Positions 9,515-19,110 of a stretch of 50,654 nt of DNA are shown here, piece by piece. The DNA comes from Salegentibacter tibetensis (GTDB lineage Bacteria; Bacteroidota; Bacteroidia; Flavobacteriales; Flavobacteriaceae): NCBI RefSeq assembly GCF_020164485.1, contig NZ_JAIQZA010000031.1:1-50654 (forward strand). The letters are read 5' to 3'. How positions within the stretch are numbered: the first letter of the stretch is position 1; each line of letters starts with the position of its first letter. The notes under the pieces are model-generated. The model made no database searches, was not told the origin of the DNA, and saw only the letters and a list, made by a program, of their open reading frames with translations. Made by a program: the position numbers and the translations under genes.

Positions 9515-9516
9515 AA

Positions 9517-10521
9517 CTATTCTGTTTCGTAAGTAGATGTATCGATTCCTGTTAAAGAATTTTTAGTGATTAAAAATAAGTTAGTTTTTGCCCTTGTCAA
9601 AGCTACATAGTAATCATTTTCAGAAGTATTACTAGTATTGTTTATGTACCATTTATAACTATCAAAATCGGGAATGATCACTGTATCAAACTCAAGTCCT
9701 TTAGAAGATTTATAGGTAGTCACATGAATATTTTCAATACTAAACAAACCTGTCATCTCACCTTCATATTTTGATATAGTATTATCTTCCTCCAAAGCTT
9801 CAAAATATTTACTAACCTGATTTCTTCCAGGAACTAAAATCCCAATATTGTGAGTGTTCGAAGAAAATTGAGATATAATTTCATTAATTTGGTCTACACA
9901 ATCTTCAAATTCCCACCCAATATTTAATTCAATAGGCAGTATGCCAGTGCTTCTTGAACCTAATATAACTTGTTGGGGAATATAGTGATTTGGAAAAGCG
10001 GCCTTTGTAAATAATAATATTTCTCTTGAATTTCGAAAATTCTTGTCCAATTCATACTCTTCATTATTACCAAATAAATCTCTCAATTGATCTAAACTGG
10101 TGTGTTTATCTGGATATAAACTTTGAGCATCATCAGCTCCATAGCTACAATCATTACACTGTTTTTTTACTTTATAGTACCTTTCTAATTCCACATCCTG
10201 AGCCTCATCGATAATGATTTCGTCATAAAACTCTTTGCTACTATTGTATGTCCATCTATAAGTCCTATCAATGTGGTTGGAAGCACTCTTGTTTTTAGTC
10301 GCCGCAGTTGCCTTAAGATAATGTTCGAGAGTTTTAGTATAGGTTAACAGTAAGCTTTTTTTACCACCCTTTTCGTGATTATAAATATGTCGCCATAGAT
10401 TAACAACAGTTTTCCCTGTACCTGGACCACCCGAAACTGCAATTGGATCAACTTCATTCACAACTAATTGCTGGGAAGGGGTAAGATCCGTAATTATAGG
10501 AAGATTAAAATAATATGCCAT
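9517..10521 (-). CDS. Compact superfamily 1 (UvrD-like) helicase/ATPase
   Basis: The 334-residue product has the SF1 helicase signatures in order: a Q-motif-like LTPSQ near residue 13, Walker A GGPGTGKT at 31-38, Walker B DEAQD at 105-109, motif III GADDAQSLYP near 127-136, a motif IV-like DKNFRNS, motif V TYKSSKGLEFD near 270, and motif VI VALTRAK near 308. It is about half the size of UvrD/Rep and seems to lack the large 1B and 2B inserts, so it may be an ATP-driven switch or translocase rather than a processive helicase. It is followed after two bases by the SAP-tailed gene and preceded by the AlkB-like gene with a 38-base gap, the largest gap within this stretch of the operon. Confidence 0.8.
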   Translation of the reverse strand: MAYYFNLPIITDLTPSQQLVVNEVDPIAVSGGPGTGKTVVNLWRHIYNHEKGGKKSLLLTYTKTLEHYLKATAATKNKSASNHIDRTYRWTYNSSKEFYDEIIIDEAQDVELERYYKVKKQCNDCSYGADDAQSLYPDKHTSLDQLRDLFGNNEEYELDKNFRNSREILLFTKAAFPNHYIPQQVILGSRSTGILPIELNIGWEFEDCVDQINEIISQFSSNTHNIGILVPGRNQVSKYFEALEEDNTISKYEGEMTGLFSIENIHVTTYKSSKGLEFDTVIIPDFDSYKWYINNTSNTSENDYYVALTRAKTNLFLITKNSLTGIDTSTYETE

Positions 10522-10559
10522 TAAAAAATAATTTAAGAGGCTGGTAGGGCGGCCGATTT

Positions 10560-11177
10560 TTACTTGATTACTCTAAAAGTTAAGTTTATGCGTTCTGATA
10601 TTTTCTTTTTAGTTTTTGGCACCTGGTGCTTCCAAAAATGCTGTAGCTCTCCTTTCATAACTAAAAGACTACCGTGTTTTAAAATAAGTTCTACTTTTTC
10701 ACCAGTTTCCATGTGCTTGAGCTGAAACTTTCTTTCAGCCCCAAAATTAACCGAGGCTATAATAGGATTCTGACCTAATTCTTTTTCTGCATCGGTATGC
10801 CAGGAAATAGAATCATTACCGTCTCTATATCTATTTAATAATACTGAGTTGAATTCAGTTCCCGCCTCAGGCTCTATATTCTCCTTAATTTCAAGAAGCT
10901 CCTTATTCCAAGGATGAGGATTTAGTGTGATTCCTGAAAAACTATATGGCTTGTCATTATCACCGTACCACGCGGTAAGCCTCGGGAAATTTATTTGTTT
11001 CCCGTAGATATTCATAGACTCTTGTTTCCATTCTATTTTATTTAAAAGAGCTTGAAAATAATTATCAGCTTGCTTTTTATTAAAAAAATTAGGAAAATGT
11101 ACATATTCTCCATTTTGAACTTCAAAATAGTTTTGTGGCTCTGATTCAGAATTTCCAAATAAATCTAATTGATCCAT
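10560..11177 (-). CDS. AlkB-like 2-oxoglutarate/Fe(II) dioxygenase
   Basis: AlkB proteins oxidatively remove alkyl groups from nucleic acid bases. The 205-residue product (numbered from the ATG at 11177) shows the iron ligands as HTD at 127-129 and His184 in FWKHQVPK, and the 2-oxoglutarate-binding RINLTFR at 196-202, which fits the AlkB pattern RxNxTxR. The substrate-lid region NFPRLTAWYGD is typical of ALKBH2/3-like bacterial homologues. An ATG at 11216 exists in frame but lies inside the upstream gene; the ATG at 11177, four bases after that gene's stop, is the better start. Its place between pglX and pglZ is unusual. Repair of alkylated DNA or countering modified phage bases are possible roles, both inferred. 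Confidence 0.85.
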   Translation of the reverse strand: MDQLDLFGNSESEPQNYFEVQNGEYVHFPNFFNKKQADNYFQALLNKIEWKQESMNIYGKQINFPRLTAWYGDNDKPYSFSGITLNPHPWNKELLEIKENIEPEAGTEFNSVLLNRYRDGNDSISWHTDAEKELGQNPIIASVNFGAERKFQLKHMETGEKVELILKHGSLLVMKGELQHFWKHQVPKTKKKISERINLTFRVIK

Positions 11178-11181
11178 AAGC

Positions 11182-12045
11182 TTAACTGTGATATTCGTGT
11201 TTTGCTTTTTCAACAAGGTTCTTCAGCAAGTCAATATTCGATGCTAAATCCTTGTCACTTAACCTTACTCTATATTGTTTCCACTGCTTATCATACGACA
11301 AGATATCTAGGTCTGAGCTTTCCAAAAGTTCATCTACTTCCTCGACTCTCTCGTGTTTAATATTCATGATAACCATGGTCTTCCTGGGAACGAAAGTGAC
11401 AAAGTTATTTGCCATATTATTACGCTCAATCCCTATATAGTGCTTATTGTATTTAAGCTTATATTCTTCGGTTATTTCTCCCAATTCTGCTATTATTTCC
11501 TGAGTTAATTTAACCGAAGAGTTTGAAGCCTTTTTCTCCCAGTAAGATTTATCGGTAGGCTCGGAAATTGTATCCTCATCTAACAAATCAAAAGTTACCT
11601 CATCCAGTACTTTGGTGAAGAATAACGAGATATTGTCCTGAAACTTTACTGCTTTTACCTGAATAGCAATTAAAGGTATAAACCCATTAAATAAAGAAAT
11701 TACATTTAGAAATCTACTTGTAATATCCTCAGCAATAATCACAGCACAGTGATTGTATTGCGGATTCTTTTTACGCTCTAAATCCCAGTATTCAATAGTC
11801 CTGATTACATGAGTTTCATCAGTCTTCCCTAATTGGATTTCCACTTCATAGCGCTTCTTATCTTCAGGATCATATAAGATAGTATCTAATCTACCACCTC
11901 CAACCATGATCTTTTCTGTATCTCTAAATTCAAGATCTCCAAGCCCTAACATAGAAGGATCTTCTTCGATCCTGGCTTGCAGCCATTTTTCATTGAATTC
12001 CTGGCTGTTCTTCAGACTAATAATTTCTGGTTTAATATACTTCAT
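11182..12045 (-). CDS. NucS-like PD-(D/E)XK-fold putative nuclease
   Basis: The 287-residue product (from ATG 12045, eight bases after the pglX stop; an in-frame ATG at 12081 lies inside pglX) begins WLQARIEEDPSMLGLGDLEF, the pattern seen at the start of NucS-type endonuclease domains. GGRLDTILYD (Asp54) and YEVEIQLGK (Glu67/Glu69) fit the acidic residues of a PD-(D/E)XK core, but the usual catalytic lysine position is Gln71, so it could be inactive or use a variant site. The C-terminal third, VTFVPRKTMVIMNIK and onward, may be a separate nucleic-acid-binding domain. It follows pglX directly and may be a BREX accessory nuclease. Confidence 0.6.
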   Translation of the reverse strand: MKYIKPEIISLKNSQEFNEKWLQARIEEDPSMLGLGDLEFRDTEKIMVGGGRLDTILYDPEDKKRYEVEIQLGKTDETHVIRTIEYWDLERKKNPQYNHCAVIIAEDITSRFLNVISLFNGFIPLIAIQVKAVKFQDNISLFFTKVLDEVTFDLLDEDTISEPTDKSYWEKKASNSSVKLTQEIIAELGEITEEYKLKYNKHYIGIERNNMANNFVTFVPRKTMVIMNIKHERVEEVDELLESSDLDILSYDKQWKQYRVRLSDKDLASNIDLLKNLVEKAKHEYHS

Positions 12046-12053
12046 GCTTGTTT

Positions 12054-15000
12054 TTAGATTATCGCTTCTGTTTCTATCCAATCAAACTTCTTAATCTTCT
12101 CCTTGGCCTTCTTATCGTTTAAGCCTTTTACTTCTTGAATGGCTTTCCCAAACTTGTTATAATTTACAAGCACCCCGTCATCCAGGTCTATAGAGATACG
12201 CGCTGTGGCCAGGGGATATAGGATCTCTCGTTCATATTCCTGTAATTCTAATAGAACACTTCTTAACCTGTCTTTTTCTTTTCCTGCTTTGGTTTGCTCT
12301 ATAGAGCTTCCTGTCTCAATTACATGATCCAAGTGTTCAATACGAGCTTTGATTTTCTCCCTATATTCCAGGAGGTAAGCGTTAAGAATATTATTTAAGG
12401 TATCCGGAGTATAACGGTGCATATAGATAAGCACATTGAAAGAACCTTTTGGTGATGAGAACATCCAATAAATAGGACGCTTCTTATAACGCTTGATATG
12501 GTCCTTATAAAAGTCTTTCACGAAAAACTTACGGATGTCTTTACCTAAGGAGTCTTCTACAAAAGCCAGGTTCTTTTCAAAGTTGGCAGCACCAAAAGTC
12601 ACTTTTAAGAACTCATAGAAACGATTAACAATATCGTCTTCAAACCACTCATCATCTAGTATTGGGATGATGTTATCATCATCTGGAAGGAAGGACAACT
12701 CATCTTGAGATTTCTCAATTTTAGTTAAAAAATCTTCTAGGCTTTCACCTTGATTGGCGAGTATTAAGCCTTCTTTATCTAATGAGTAACGACCAAACAT
12801 ACAACCTACTGCATAACTCATAAACTGCGTAAAGACTTCTTTAGCATCAAAGACCAAATCACCATTTATGATGTCTGTTTCTTCTTTTAAGATGGTAATA
12901 TCCTCTAAAGGTACCTCTGGTGTTAATTCATCCTGTAATCCATAGATTTCAATGAATTGCCTGTTGAGTTCTTCTTCATTTTTATGGAGTTGTAAGAATT
13001 TATTTTTCCAATACTGCCTAAATAAATCATAGGTCTCTTCCAGGTCTTGCCCTTTAATACGAATGAGTTCGTTTTGCTTAAAATCCCAAGAATGATCTCG
13101 TGTACTCCATTCGTTTTTACTTATCTCAACACATAAAAACACATGTTTATTTATCTCTTCATAATTAACTTTAACGAAAGGAATCTTGCCAACTGGCCCC
13201 TGATTGTAATCTAATGTAGGGGATAAGACATCCAAATATTTTTGTGCAACTTTTGAATTTAATAGCCCCAACAAGTAATTAGCATCATGAAAATCATCAA
13301 AGAATACAGCTGGTCCCTTCGAATCAAACAAATATCCTTGTGGTGAAAGTCTGCATGAAAAAAGTCCCGATGACAACGCACTCCAATTAATTGATTCTCG
13401 GAAATAAAAATCATAACTTACAATACGTCCACCAACTTGTTTTTTAGAGTCAGATGCTATACAATTTCTAATGTTTTCTCCATCATTCCACCAATCTACT
13501 ACGTAATAAAGATTCCCACTCCATCTTCTGAAATCTCCACCTTTATTGTATGGAAACCATTTCGCTTCACTAACTTTCGCTTCATCGGTATTAGCCTTTT
13601 GTTTACCAATTTTATTAAATGGAACCTCGTGACAAAATCTTAAAAATTGCTGATTATCTGTTGTTGAGAGTCCAGATTTAGGATGAAAATTATCTTTAAT
13701 CTTTTCCTTTTCAAATTTTTCTATTAAATTATTTGATAACCAATAACCAATTGGACTTCCAGGGATTTTTCCTAAATCTTTTTGACTAGCAGTGTAAAAC
13801 CAGCCACACTTGCGATTTTGAATGGCTTCATGGGTTTTGGTTCTTTTCAATTCAGAAGTTCCATCATCTACCAAACGGATATAACTTCCTTTTTCTTCAT
13901 TGATAGTATTCCAAAAGGTAAAAGAGGCATTTTGTACCACCTCACCACCAATTTCAGGAAACGTTCTAGGACCTAAATGTAATAGAGTATCAAAAAAAGT
14001 TTCTTTAATTAATGTCTCACGTAATTTTTCATAACTACTTAAAAACATCCAACTGTGCTGGTTAATCATCCCCAAAAACCCTTTAGGGTGTAATGCTTTT
14101 AAGCCTGCTTCCATAAAACAAGCCATTAAATCGGCCTTACTGACTGGATATTTACTTTTCACAAAAGTAGAAAGCTTTGAATTCATTGCTCCCCCTCCCA
14201 TATAAGGAGGATTATCTACTACACAATGATACTTCCTGGCTAGATTGATCAATTGAGTATCTGCAGTTTTCAGTCTAACCAATAAATCCTGTAGAAAAAG
14301 ATCTGGATTTTTCTTTAATTGCCTTTCAATTTCCTCCAACCCCTGGATAAGGAACTTTAAAGAACTTTCTGGCTGGATAAGAGATCCAAAGTTTGTGGCG
14401 TTCTCTATCAAATGAAGGTCGCGCTGGAATTCTTTGGATTTATCCATATATACCTTTGGCAGTACCTTAAGCAATTCTTCCTTGGTAAAGCTTACATCTT
14501 CAAATTGAAGGATATTTGGTTTCAGGTCTTTTCTAAATATTCTTCTATGATATGCCCTGGCTTTCATCATGAGCGCAAAACCGGCTAATTGAGCTGCTCG
14601 TTCATCGATCTCAAAACCAAACAGATTTTTCTGAATAATCAACTGAGGGATTTCACTTGGATTATAGCCTTCTTCCTCATAAATTTTAGACAGCAATTCA
14701 AAACCATAAACCAAAATATGACCACTCCCACACGCCTGGTCTAATAATGTAATTTCTTCAACAGATTCTATTTTTAGATAATCTTCAGCTTCAACCGATG
14801 GAGATTCAATAAAATACTCCATATGCTCTCTTAGCCTGGAATTTGGATTGTTTTGCAACCAAAGCTTCCCAATTGTATTCTGCACCATATATTCAACGAT
14901 CCACCTGGGAGTAAATAACTGAGTTGCCGCTGGAATATCTTCTTTCTTCACCTTAGACTTAGAAGCAAATACCTCATCTTTCTTTTCCGAAATATAAAAC

Positions 15001-15605
15001 TGATATAACCAGCCTATGACCTCAACCTCCTCACAATCTTCCTTGAACATTCCTTCCATAAACTCATAGATAATGGAAAACTCACTGGTGAGATCATCAG
15101 GTAAAAGAAGTTCTGTATAATCATCTATCTTTTCAAATAAAAACGGAAAGATGGAATGTAACTGGTTACAAGCACCAATCAACAATTCCTTATACACCTC
15201 ATTTTGAGCATTGGAACTCGGTATTTTCCCGTCAAGAAGGTCATAAATTCGCTCTTTGTTTACAGGAAGCTCGTCGGGAATTTGTCCCTGCCTGGCATCT
15301 TCCAGAATTTCGGGTAGCGTATATCCATCCTTTGGAGTAATTATTTTTATCCCTGTAGGTTGATATTCATTTACGTCCATAAATCTCAGCGCCATTAACC
15401 TGTTAAACCAGGTATAAGCCACTTTATCTATAACCTGTTCTTTAGAAGAACCTTTAATAGCATCTTTCAAGCTGCTTAAGGCCATAGCTTTTTCCCTTAA
15501 TTCAGCAGAATCGGTAGTCAATACCAGTTCCATTCTGGAACCTACTTGTTGTAATAATTTTCTTCTGGCTTCCTGAGCAAATCTTTTGAGTCGGTTGGTA
15601 TTCAT
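12054..15605 (-). CDS. pglX: PglX, N6-adenine DNA methyltransferase of BREX
   Basis: PglX methylates adenine at the non-palindromic BREX site in host DNA, marking self. The 1183-residue product is of normal length for type 1 PglX. The SAM-binding motif I is DQACGSGHIL at 289-298 and the catalytic motif IV is NPPY at 465-468, the order found in N6-adenine methylases. The N-terminal 280 residues and the long C-terminal part (target recognition and partner contacts) match the family plan. Its ATG overlaps the brxC stop (TAATG at 15605), so it is coupled to brxC. No frameshift or phase-variation tract was noticed in the gene. Confidence 0.95.
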   Translation of the reverse strand: MNTNRLKRFAQEARRKLLQQVGSRMELVLTTDSAELREKAMALSSLKDAIKGSSKEQVIDKVAYTWFNRLMALRFMDVNEYQPTGIKIITPKDGYTLPEILEDARQGQIPDELPVNKERIYDLLDGKIPSSNAQNEVYKELLIGACNQLHSIFPFLFEKIDDYTELLLPDDLTSEFSIIYEFMEGMFKEDCEEVEVIGWLYQFYISEKKDEVFASKSKVKKEDIPAATQLFTPRWIVEYMVQNTIGKLWLQNNPNSRLREHMEYFIESPSVEAEDYLKIESVEEITLLDQACGSGHILVYGFELLSKIYEEEGYNPSEIPQLIIQKNLFGFEIDERAAQLAGFALMMKARAYHRRIFRKDLKPNILQFEDVSFTKEELLKVLPKVYMDKSKEFQRDLHLIENATNFGSLIQPESSLKFLIQGLEEIERQLKKNPDLFLQDLLVRLKTADTQLINLARKYHCVVDNPPYMGGGAMNSKLSTFVKSKYPVSKADLMACFMEAGLKALHPKGFLGMINQHSWMFLSSYEKLRETLIKETFFDTLLHLGPRTFPEIGGEVVQNASFTFWNTINEEKGSYIRLVDDGTSELKRTKTHEAIQNRKCGWFYTASQKDLGKIPGSPIGYWLSNNLIEKFEKEKIKDNFHPKSGLSTTDNQQFLRFCHEVPFNKIGKQKANTDEAKVSEAKWFPYNKGGDFRRWSGNLYYVVDWWNDGENIRNCIASDSKKQVGGRIVSYDFYFRESINWSALSSGLFSCRLSPQGYLFDSKGPAVFFDDFHDANYLLGLLNSKVAQKYLDVLSPTLDYNQGPVGKIPFVKVNYEEINKHVFLCVEISKNEWSTRDHSWDFKQNELIRIKGQDLEETYDLFRQYWKNKFLQLHKNEEELNRQFIEIYGLQDELTPEVPLEDITILKEETDIINGDLVFDAKEVFTQFMSYAVGCMFGRYSLDKEGLILANQGESLEDFLTKIEKSQDELSFLPDDDNIIPILDDEWFEDDIVNRFYEFLKVTFGAANFEKNLAFVEDSLGKDIRKFFVKDFYKDHIKRYKKRPIYWMFSSPKGSFNVLIYMHRYTPDTLNNILNAYLLEYREKIKARIEHLDHVIETGSSIEQTKAGKEKDRLRSVLLELQEYEREILYPLATARISIDLDDGVLVNYNKFGKAIQEVKGLNDKKAKEKIKKFDWIETEAII

Positions 15606-18600
15606 TAAAGCGAGATTCTTTTATTGTCTTTAATATGTTCTTTTAAGCATTTACGAAGGGTTTCTAGATAATCATCAACATCTTCTTCGGTCTTCAGTTC
15701 AGTTTTGTCAAATTGAACTCGGATATTAGATCGTTTAATGTACTGTGCCGGAGGTTCATTTGCTCCACCGCTATCTGGGTCATCTTCAGTGACCAGTTTC
15801 AACATTTGGTTAAGCTGTTGCTCAAAATGATAATTTTCCGCTCGATCTTTAATTTGCCTTATCTGTGAAATATATCTTTCTCTATTGATATTTTCTTTTG
15901 CATTTTTGAAAGGTGCTAATACCTGATCTTTTTCTTCACTACTAAGCTGAGAAAATTCATCTTTAGATTTAAAATCGGAAATCAACCGATCAATTTTACT
16001 GTTAGCCTTTGTTCTTTCAGTATTAAAAGTTTCCTTAAGCTTTTCCAGCAACCGATCCTTTACTTCTTTACCTTCCTTAATTACATTTCCCTGATAAGGT
16101 TTGGAGTTATTATCTATCAGGTTATTTAAATAATCTAATTCTTCACCCTCTACATATAGAAAATTGGAAGTATCTCCTTTTACCAGTTGTCTTATGTCAT
16201 CATAGATCTTTTTTTGATCTCCATTCATAAATCTTTTTATAGGCACTAAAAGATCTTCTTTAGTATCTAAAAGCTCGTCTTCAATTTGGTTTAAATCATT
16301 TAAAAAATAATTGTAATCCTTGCGAACCCAAACCTTCAATTTCTCTGAAAAGGAATTTAAACTGGCTAAAAAAGGATACTGTCTTTCCTGCACCTGAAGC
16401 TGACTAACTTCCGATAACATAGACTGTAGTTTCTCCTTAAAAGCCTTGGCAACTTCCTTGGCTTCATTAACAGAACAGGTTTCATCAAAAGCATCGTGAT
16501 AAGCTTGCTTTAAAGCCTTAACCTGTTTTGGATCTACCTCTTCCTGAGGTTCCAATAAGGTATTGCTATGGTAAGAACTATTGATTAGTGCATTAACAAC
16601 ATCCTGATCTTCAAGAATATTAGAATCCTGCTTCAATTCAATTTTCCCTCTACGATAAAGTTTTGCAACTACCGTCCAGATGGCATTTGGATACCAGCCA
16701 TAAGGTTTCTTAGTAAATTCATCTTTCAAATCTGAAAGTGCCGTACGTTCCGATCTTTTTTTCCTCCTGTTTATCAGGCTAAAAATTTGATTTTCGGCTT
16801 CAGACATTGTAGAATCATCTGCACCAAAAAGATCATCTTGCGGGTTCTTTACCACGCTTCTAATGGTCTCCTCACTAAACTGAATATTCCCAAGCATTTT
16901 CAGGTTAGAGTACACATTCTTCACCAAATCCTGAAAAGCTTTTACTACTCTGGTCTTCCCATCAGAAGTTACACTCATTTCGTGCTTGTTCCCATTCAGG
17001 TATACTGTAGATTCTGACAAGAGTTTATCGGCAAGTTCTTTCAAATTAGATTTCCTGCGAACATTTAACTGACTTTTCTCAGCCAGAATCCTGCTCACTT
17101 CAGGCCGATTAGAGGTGGAACGATTTTGCTTCACATACTTATCGGTCTTCAGATACATTTTCAAGTCCTTGATAAAATTAGAATCTGAAGCCAAAACCAT
17201 TTTCATCCCGGTACTTCCCATAGTTTGGGATTGCAGATAAGTCGTGTTTGTATATTCCGGATAGTTTTCTGTTATTAATTCTATTTCCAGTTCCTTTTCA
17301 CGCCCTAGAATTGAACCATCTATTTTACTGGTAAAGTCATAATCCTGTCTATTCTCCAGGTATTTTATCTTATTATCCCTGATGATCTCATCAAATAAAA
17401 TTTCTCTAAGCAGCTGAGTTACCTGCGAATCATCAACCTCTGTATTTTTTATTTCCTGTTCAACATCCTTTTCATCATCGGTTAGAAACTCATAAACCTC
17501 TCCGTTTCTTTGGATATAACTTTGATTTTCGAGTTGATTTAAAGCTATTTCTATATCCTTCTCATGCTCTTTTAGATCAACATCCATATTGTCCAGCATT
17601 AGCACCGATAAATTTCTCTTGGTAGTTTTGAAGTTATTGAAGTACTTCACCAGGAAGAGTGCTTTTAAAACCTTAATCGCAAATGGATTTTCGAGGTTTT
17701 TTTCTGCAAGATTAATAGAGCTTTGCATTTCACCTCTTAGCTCATTCTTGATCCCGCTGTACATTTTATCAAAGCTCACCAGGGTACGATCATCTCCATT
17801 TTCGATTTGTTGGATCACTTGTTGAAAAACTCCTAACATAGAACGCTCACCAACAGAAGAATGCCTACCCTGAAATGCATTGTGAGAAGACAGGGCACGT
17901 CTACATTGTTGGAACAAATCAAATTGATAGGGAATAAATGGATACTTATTAGCAAAATCTCCTTCTCCTTTAAATCCTTTAAACTGAACTCCAGATTCAG
18001 AAAATGATAGTAAAGTATCTAAATGAGCATTCTCTTTCTTATATAATGCGATAAGTTGATCTTTAGCATCATCTTTCTTCTTTAATAAACGTTTTTCAAT
18101 TACTTCATCTACGTTAGCAGAAGTAAGAGGAACCTTAAGTTTAAACCTTGCCTGAATACGGGAAAAGTCATTTTCTTGGGCTTTGGTCATATCTCCAATT
18201 ACCTTTTCCATATCTTCCTGAGAGGTAACTAAAATCCACGACCTCCCTTTTGTCTTGGTAGCCAATGATTCCGCAATAGTCTGAAGGTTTAGCATCAATT
18301 TAGTGTTGTCACTGATATATTGACCTACTTCATCAACAAAGAAATTCAACTTGAAGCCAGCAGGTTTGGTATTGATGTATTCATTCACCCGATAACTCAA
18401 GTCTTCGATGGACTGCTTTTGCTTATCCTCCATTTCATCCAGGATATCTTCATATTTTGAAGCATCCTTACCGAATATCTTTCCTAACACTTCTTCAAGA
18501 TCATCGGTTACCATTGGATCAAAATAATCAGTACGAGCTTCTTCCCAGGACTTACCGTGTAACTTCTCAAATCTGGATTTAAAATCGGAATATTTTTTCT

Positions 18601-19108
18601 GTTTATCCAACCACATCTCAAATTCCGCTACGTGCGGCTGAAATCCATAGTACCCTAGATGATCGAAGAAGACTTTGTAAAAAACTGAAAGTATAGCATT
18701 TTCATCTGCCTTTGATGTAATTTGAGCTTGTTGGTCAATGTTGAACAGAATTGCTTCAGAAGGTATCCGAGTAGCGGATAATACATCCCCTTTTAGCATT
18801 TCGTCGTTTTCAATCTTTTCAGCAAACAACTCTCCACATTTATAACCTTCCACTTCCTTGTTTTCTAATACATAAGAAAGAATTTTAAGTAAGTGAGACT
18901 TACCCGATCCAAAAAAACCAGAGATCCAAACCCCGTTTACACCATTGTAATTATTATAAGCCTGGAAAAGATCTCGAATTTTCTTGGAGATTTCATCGGT
19001 GATTACATATTCTGCAACTTCGGTTGAAATATTATCTCTGTCATCAGCTTTAATAACCGTTTCAATTGGTCGGTCTACAGGCTTAGCAAAGTATTCTTTT
19101 ATTGTCAT
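15605..19108 (-). CDS. brxC: BrxC, large P-loop ATPase of BREX
   Basis: BrxC is the large AAA+/P-loop protein essential for BREX activity. The 1167-residue product has Walker A GFFGSGKS at 64-71 and Walker B FFVDEVGQY near 256-264, followed by LVTSQEDMEKV as a sensor-like segment. The C-terminal half is lysine/glutamate-rich and predicted helical, with coiled-coil-like stretches near residues 860-1090, as in other BrxC/PglY proteins. It starts two bases after the brxB stop and overlaps the pglX start by one base. Confidence 0.95.
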   Translation of the reverse strand: MTIKEYFAKPVDRPIETVIKADDRDNISTEVAEYVITDEISKKIRDLFQAYNNYNGVNGVWISGFFGSGKSHLLKILSYVLENKEVEGYKCGELFAEKIENDEMLKGDVLSATRIPSEAILFNIDQQAQITSKADENAILSVFYKVFFDHLGYYGFQPHVAEFEMWLDKQKKYSDFKSRFEKLHGKSWEEARTDYFDPMVTDDLEEVLGKIFGKDASKYEDILDEMEDKQKQSIEDLSYRVNEYINTKPAGFKLNFFVDEVGQYISDNTKLMLNLQTIAESLATKTKGRSWILVTSQEDMEKVIGDMTKAQENDFSRIQARFKLKVPLTSANVDEVIEKRLLKKKDDAKDQLIALYKKENAHLDTLLSFSESGVQFKGFKGEGDFANKYPFIPYQFDLFQQCRRALSSHNAFQGRHSSVGERSMLGVFQQVIQQIENGDDRTLVSFDKMYSGIKNELRGEMQSSINLAEKNLENPFAIKVLKALFLVKYFNNFKTTKRNLSVLMLDNMDVDLKEHEKDIEIALNQLENQSYIQRNGEVYEFLTDDEKDVEQEIKNTEVDDSQVTQLLREILFDEIIRDNKIKYLENRQDYDFTSKIDGSILGREKELEIELITENYPEYTNTTYLQSQTMGSTGMKMVLASDSNFIKDLKMYLKTDKYVKQNRSTSNRPEVSRILAEKSQLNVRRKSNLKELADKLLSESTVYLNGNKHEMSVTSDGKTRVVKAFQDLVKNVYSNLKMLGNIQFSEETIRSVVKNPQDDLFGADDSTMSEAENQIFSLINRRKKRSERTALSDLKDEFTKKPYGWYPNAIWTVVAKLYRRGKIELKQDSNILEDQDVVNALINSSYHSNTLLEPQEEVDPKQVKALKQAYHDAFDETCSVNEAKEVAKAFKEKLQSMLSEVSQLQVQERQYPFLASLNSFSEKLKVWVRKDYNYFLNDLNQIEDELLDTKEDLLVPIKRFMNGDQKKIYDDIRQLVKGDTSNFLYVEGEELDYLNNLIDNNSKPYQGNVIKEGKEVKDRLLEKLKETFNTERTKANSKIDRLISDFKSKDEFSQLSSEEKDQVLAPFKNAKENINRERYISQIRQIKDRAENYHFEQQLNQMLKLVTEDDPDSGGANEPPAQYIKRSNIRVQFDKTELKTEEDVDDYLETLRKCLKEHIKDNKRISL

Positions 19109-19110
19109 GG

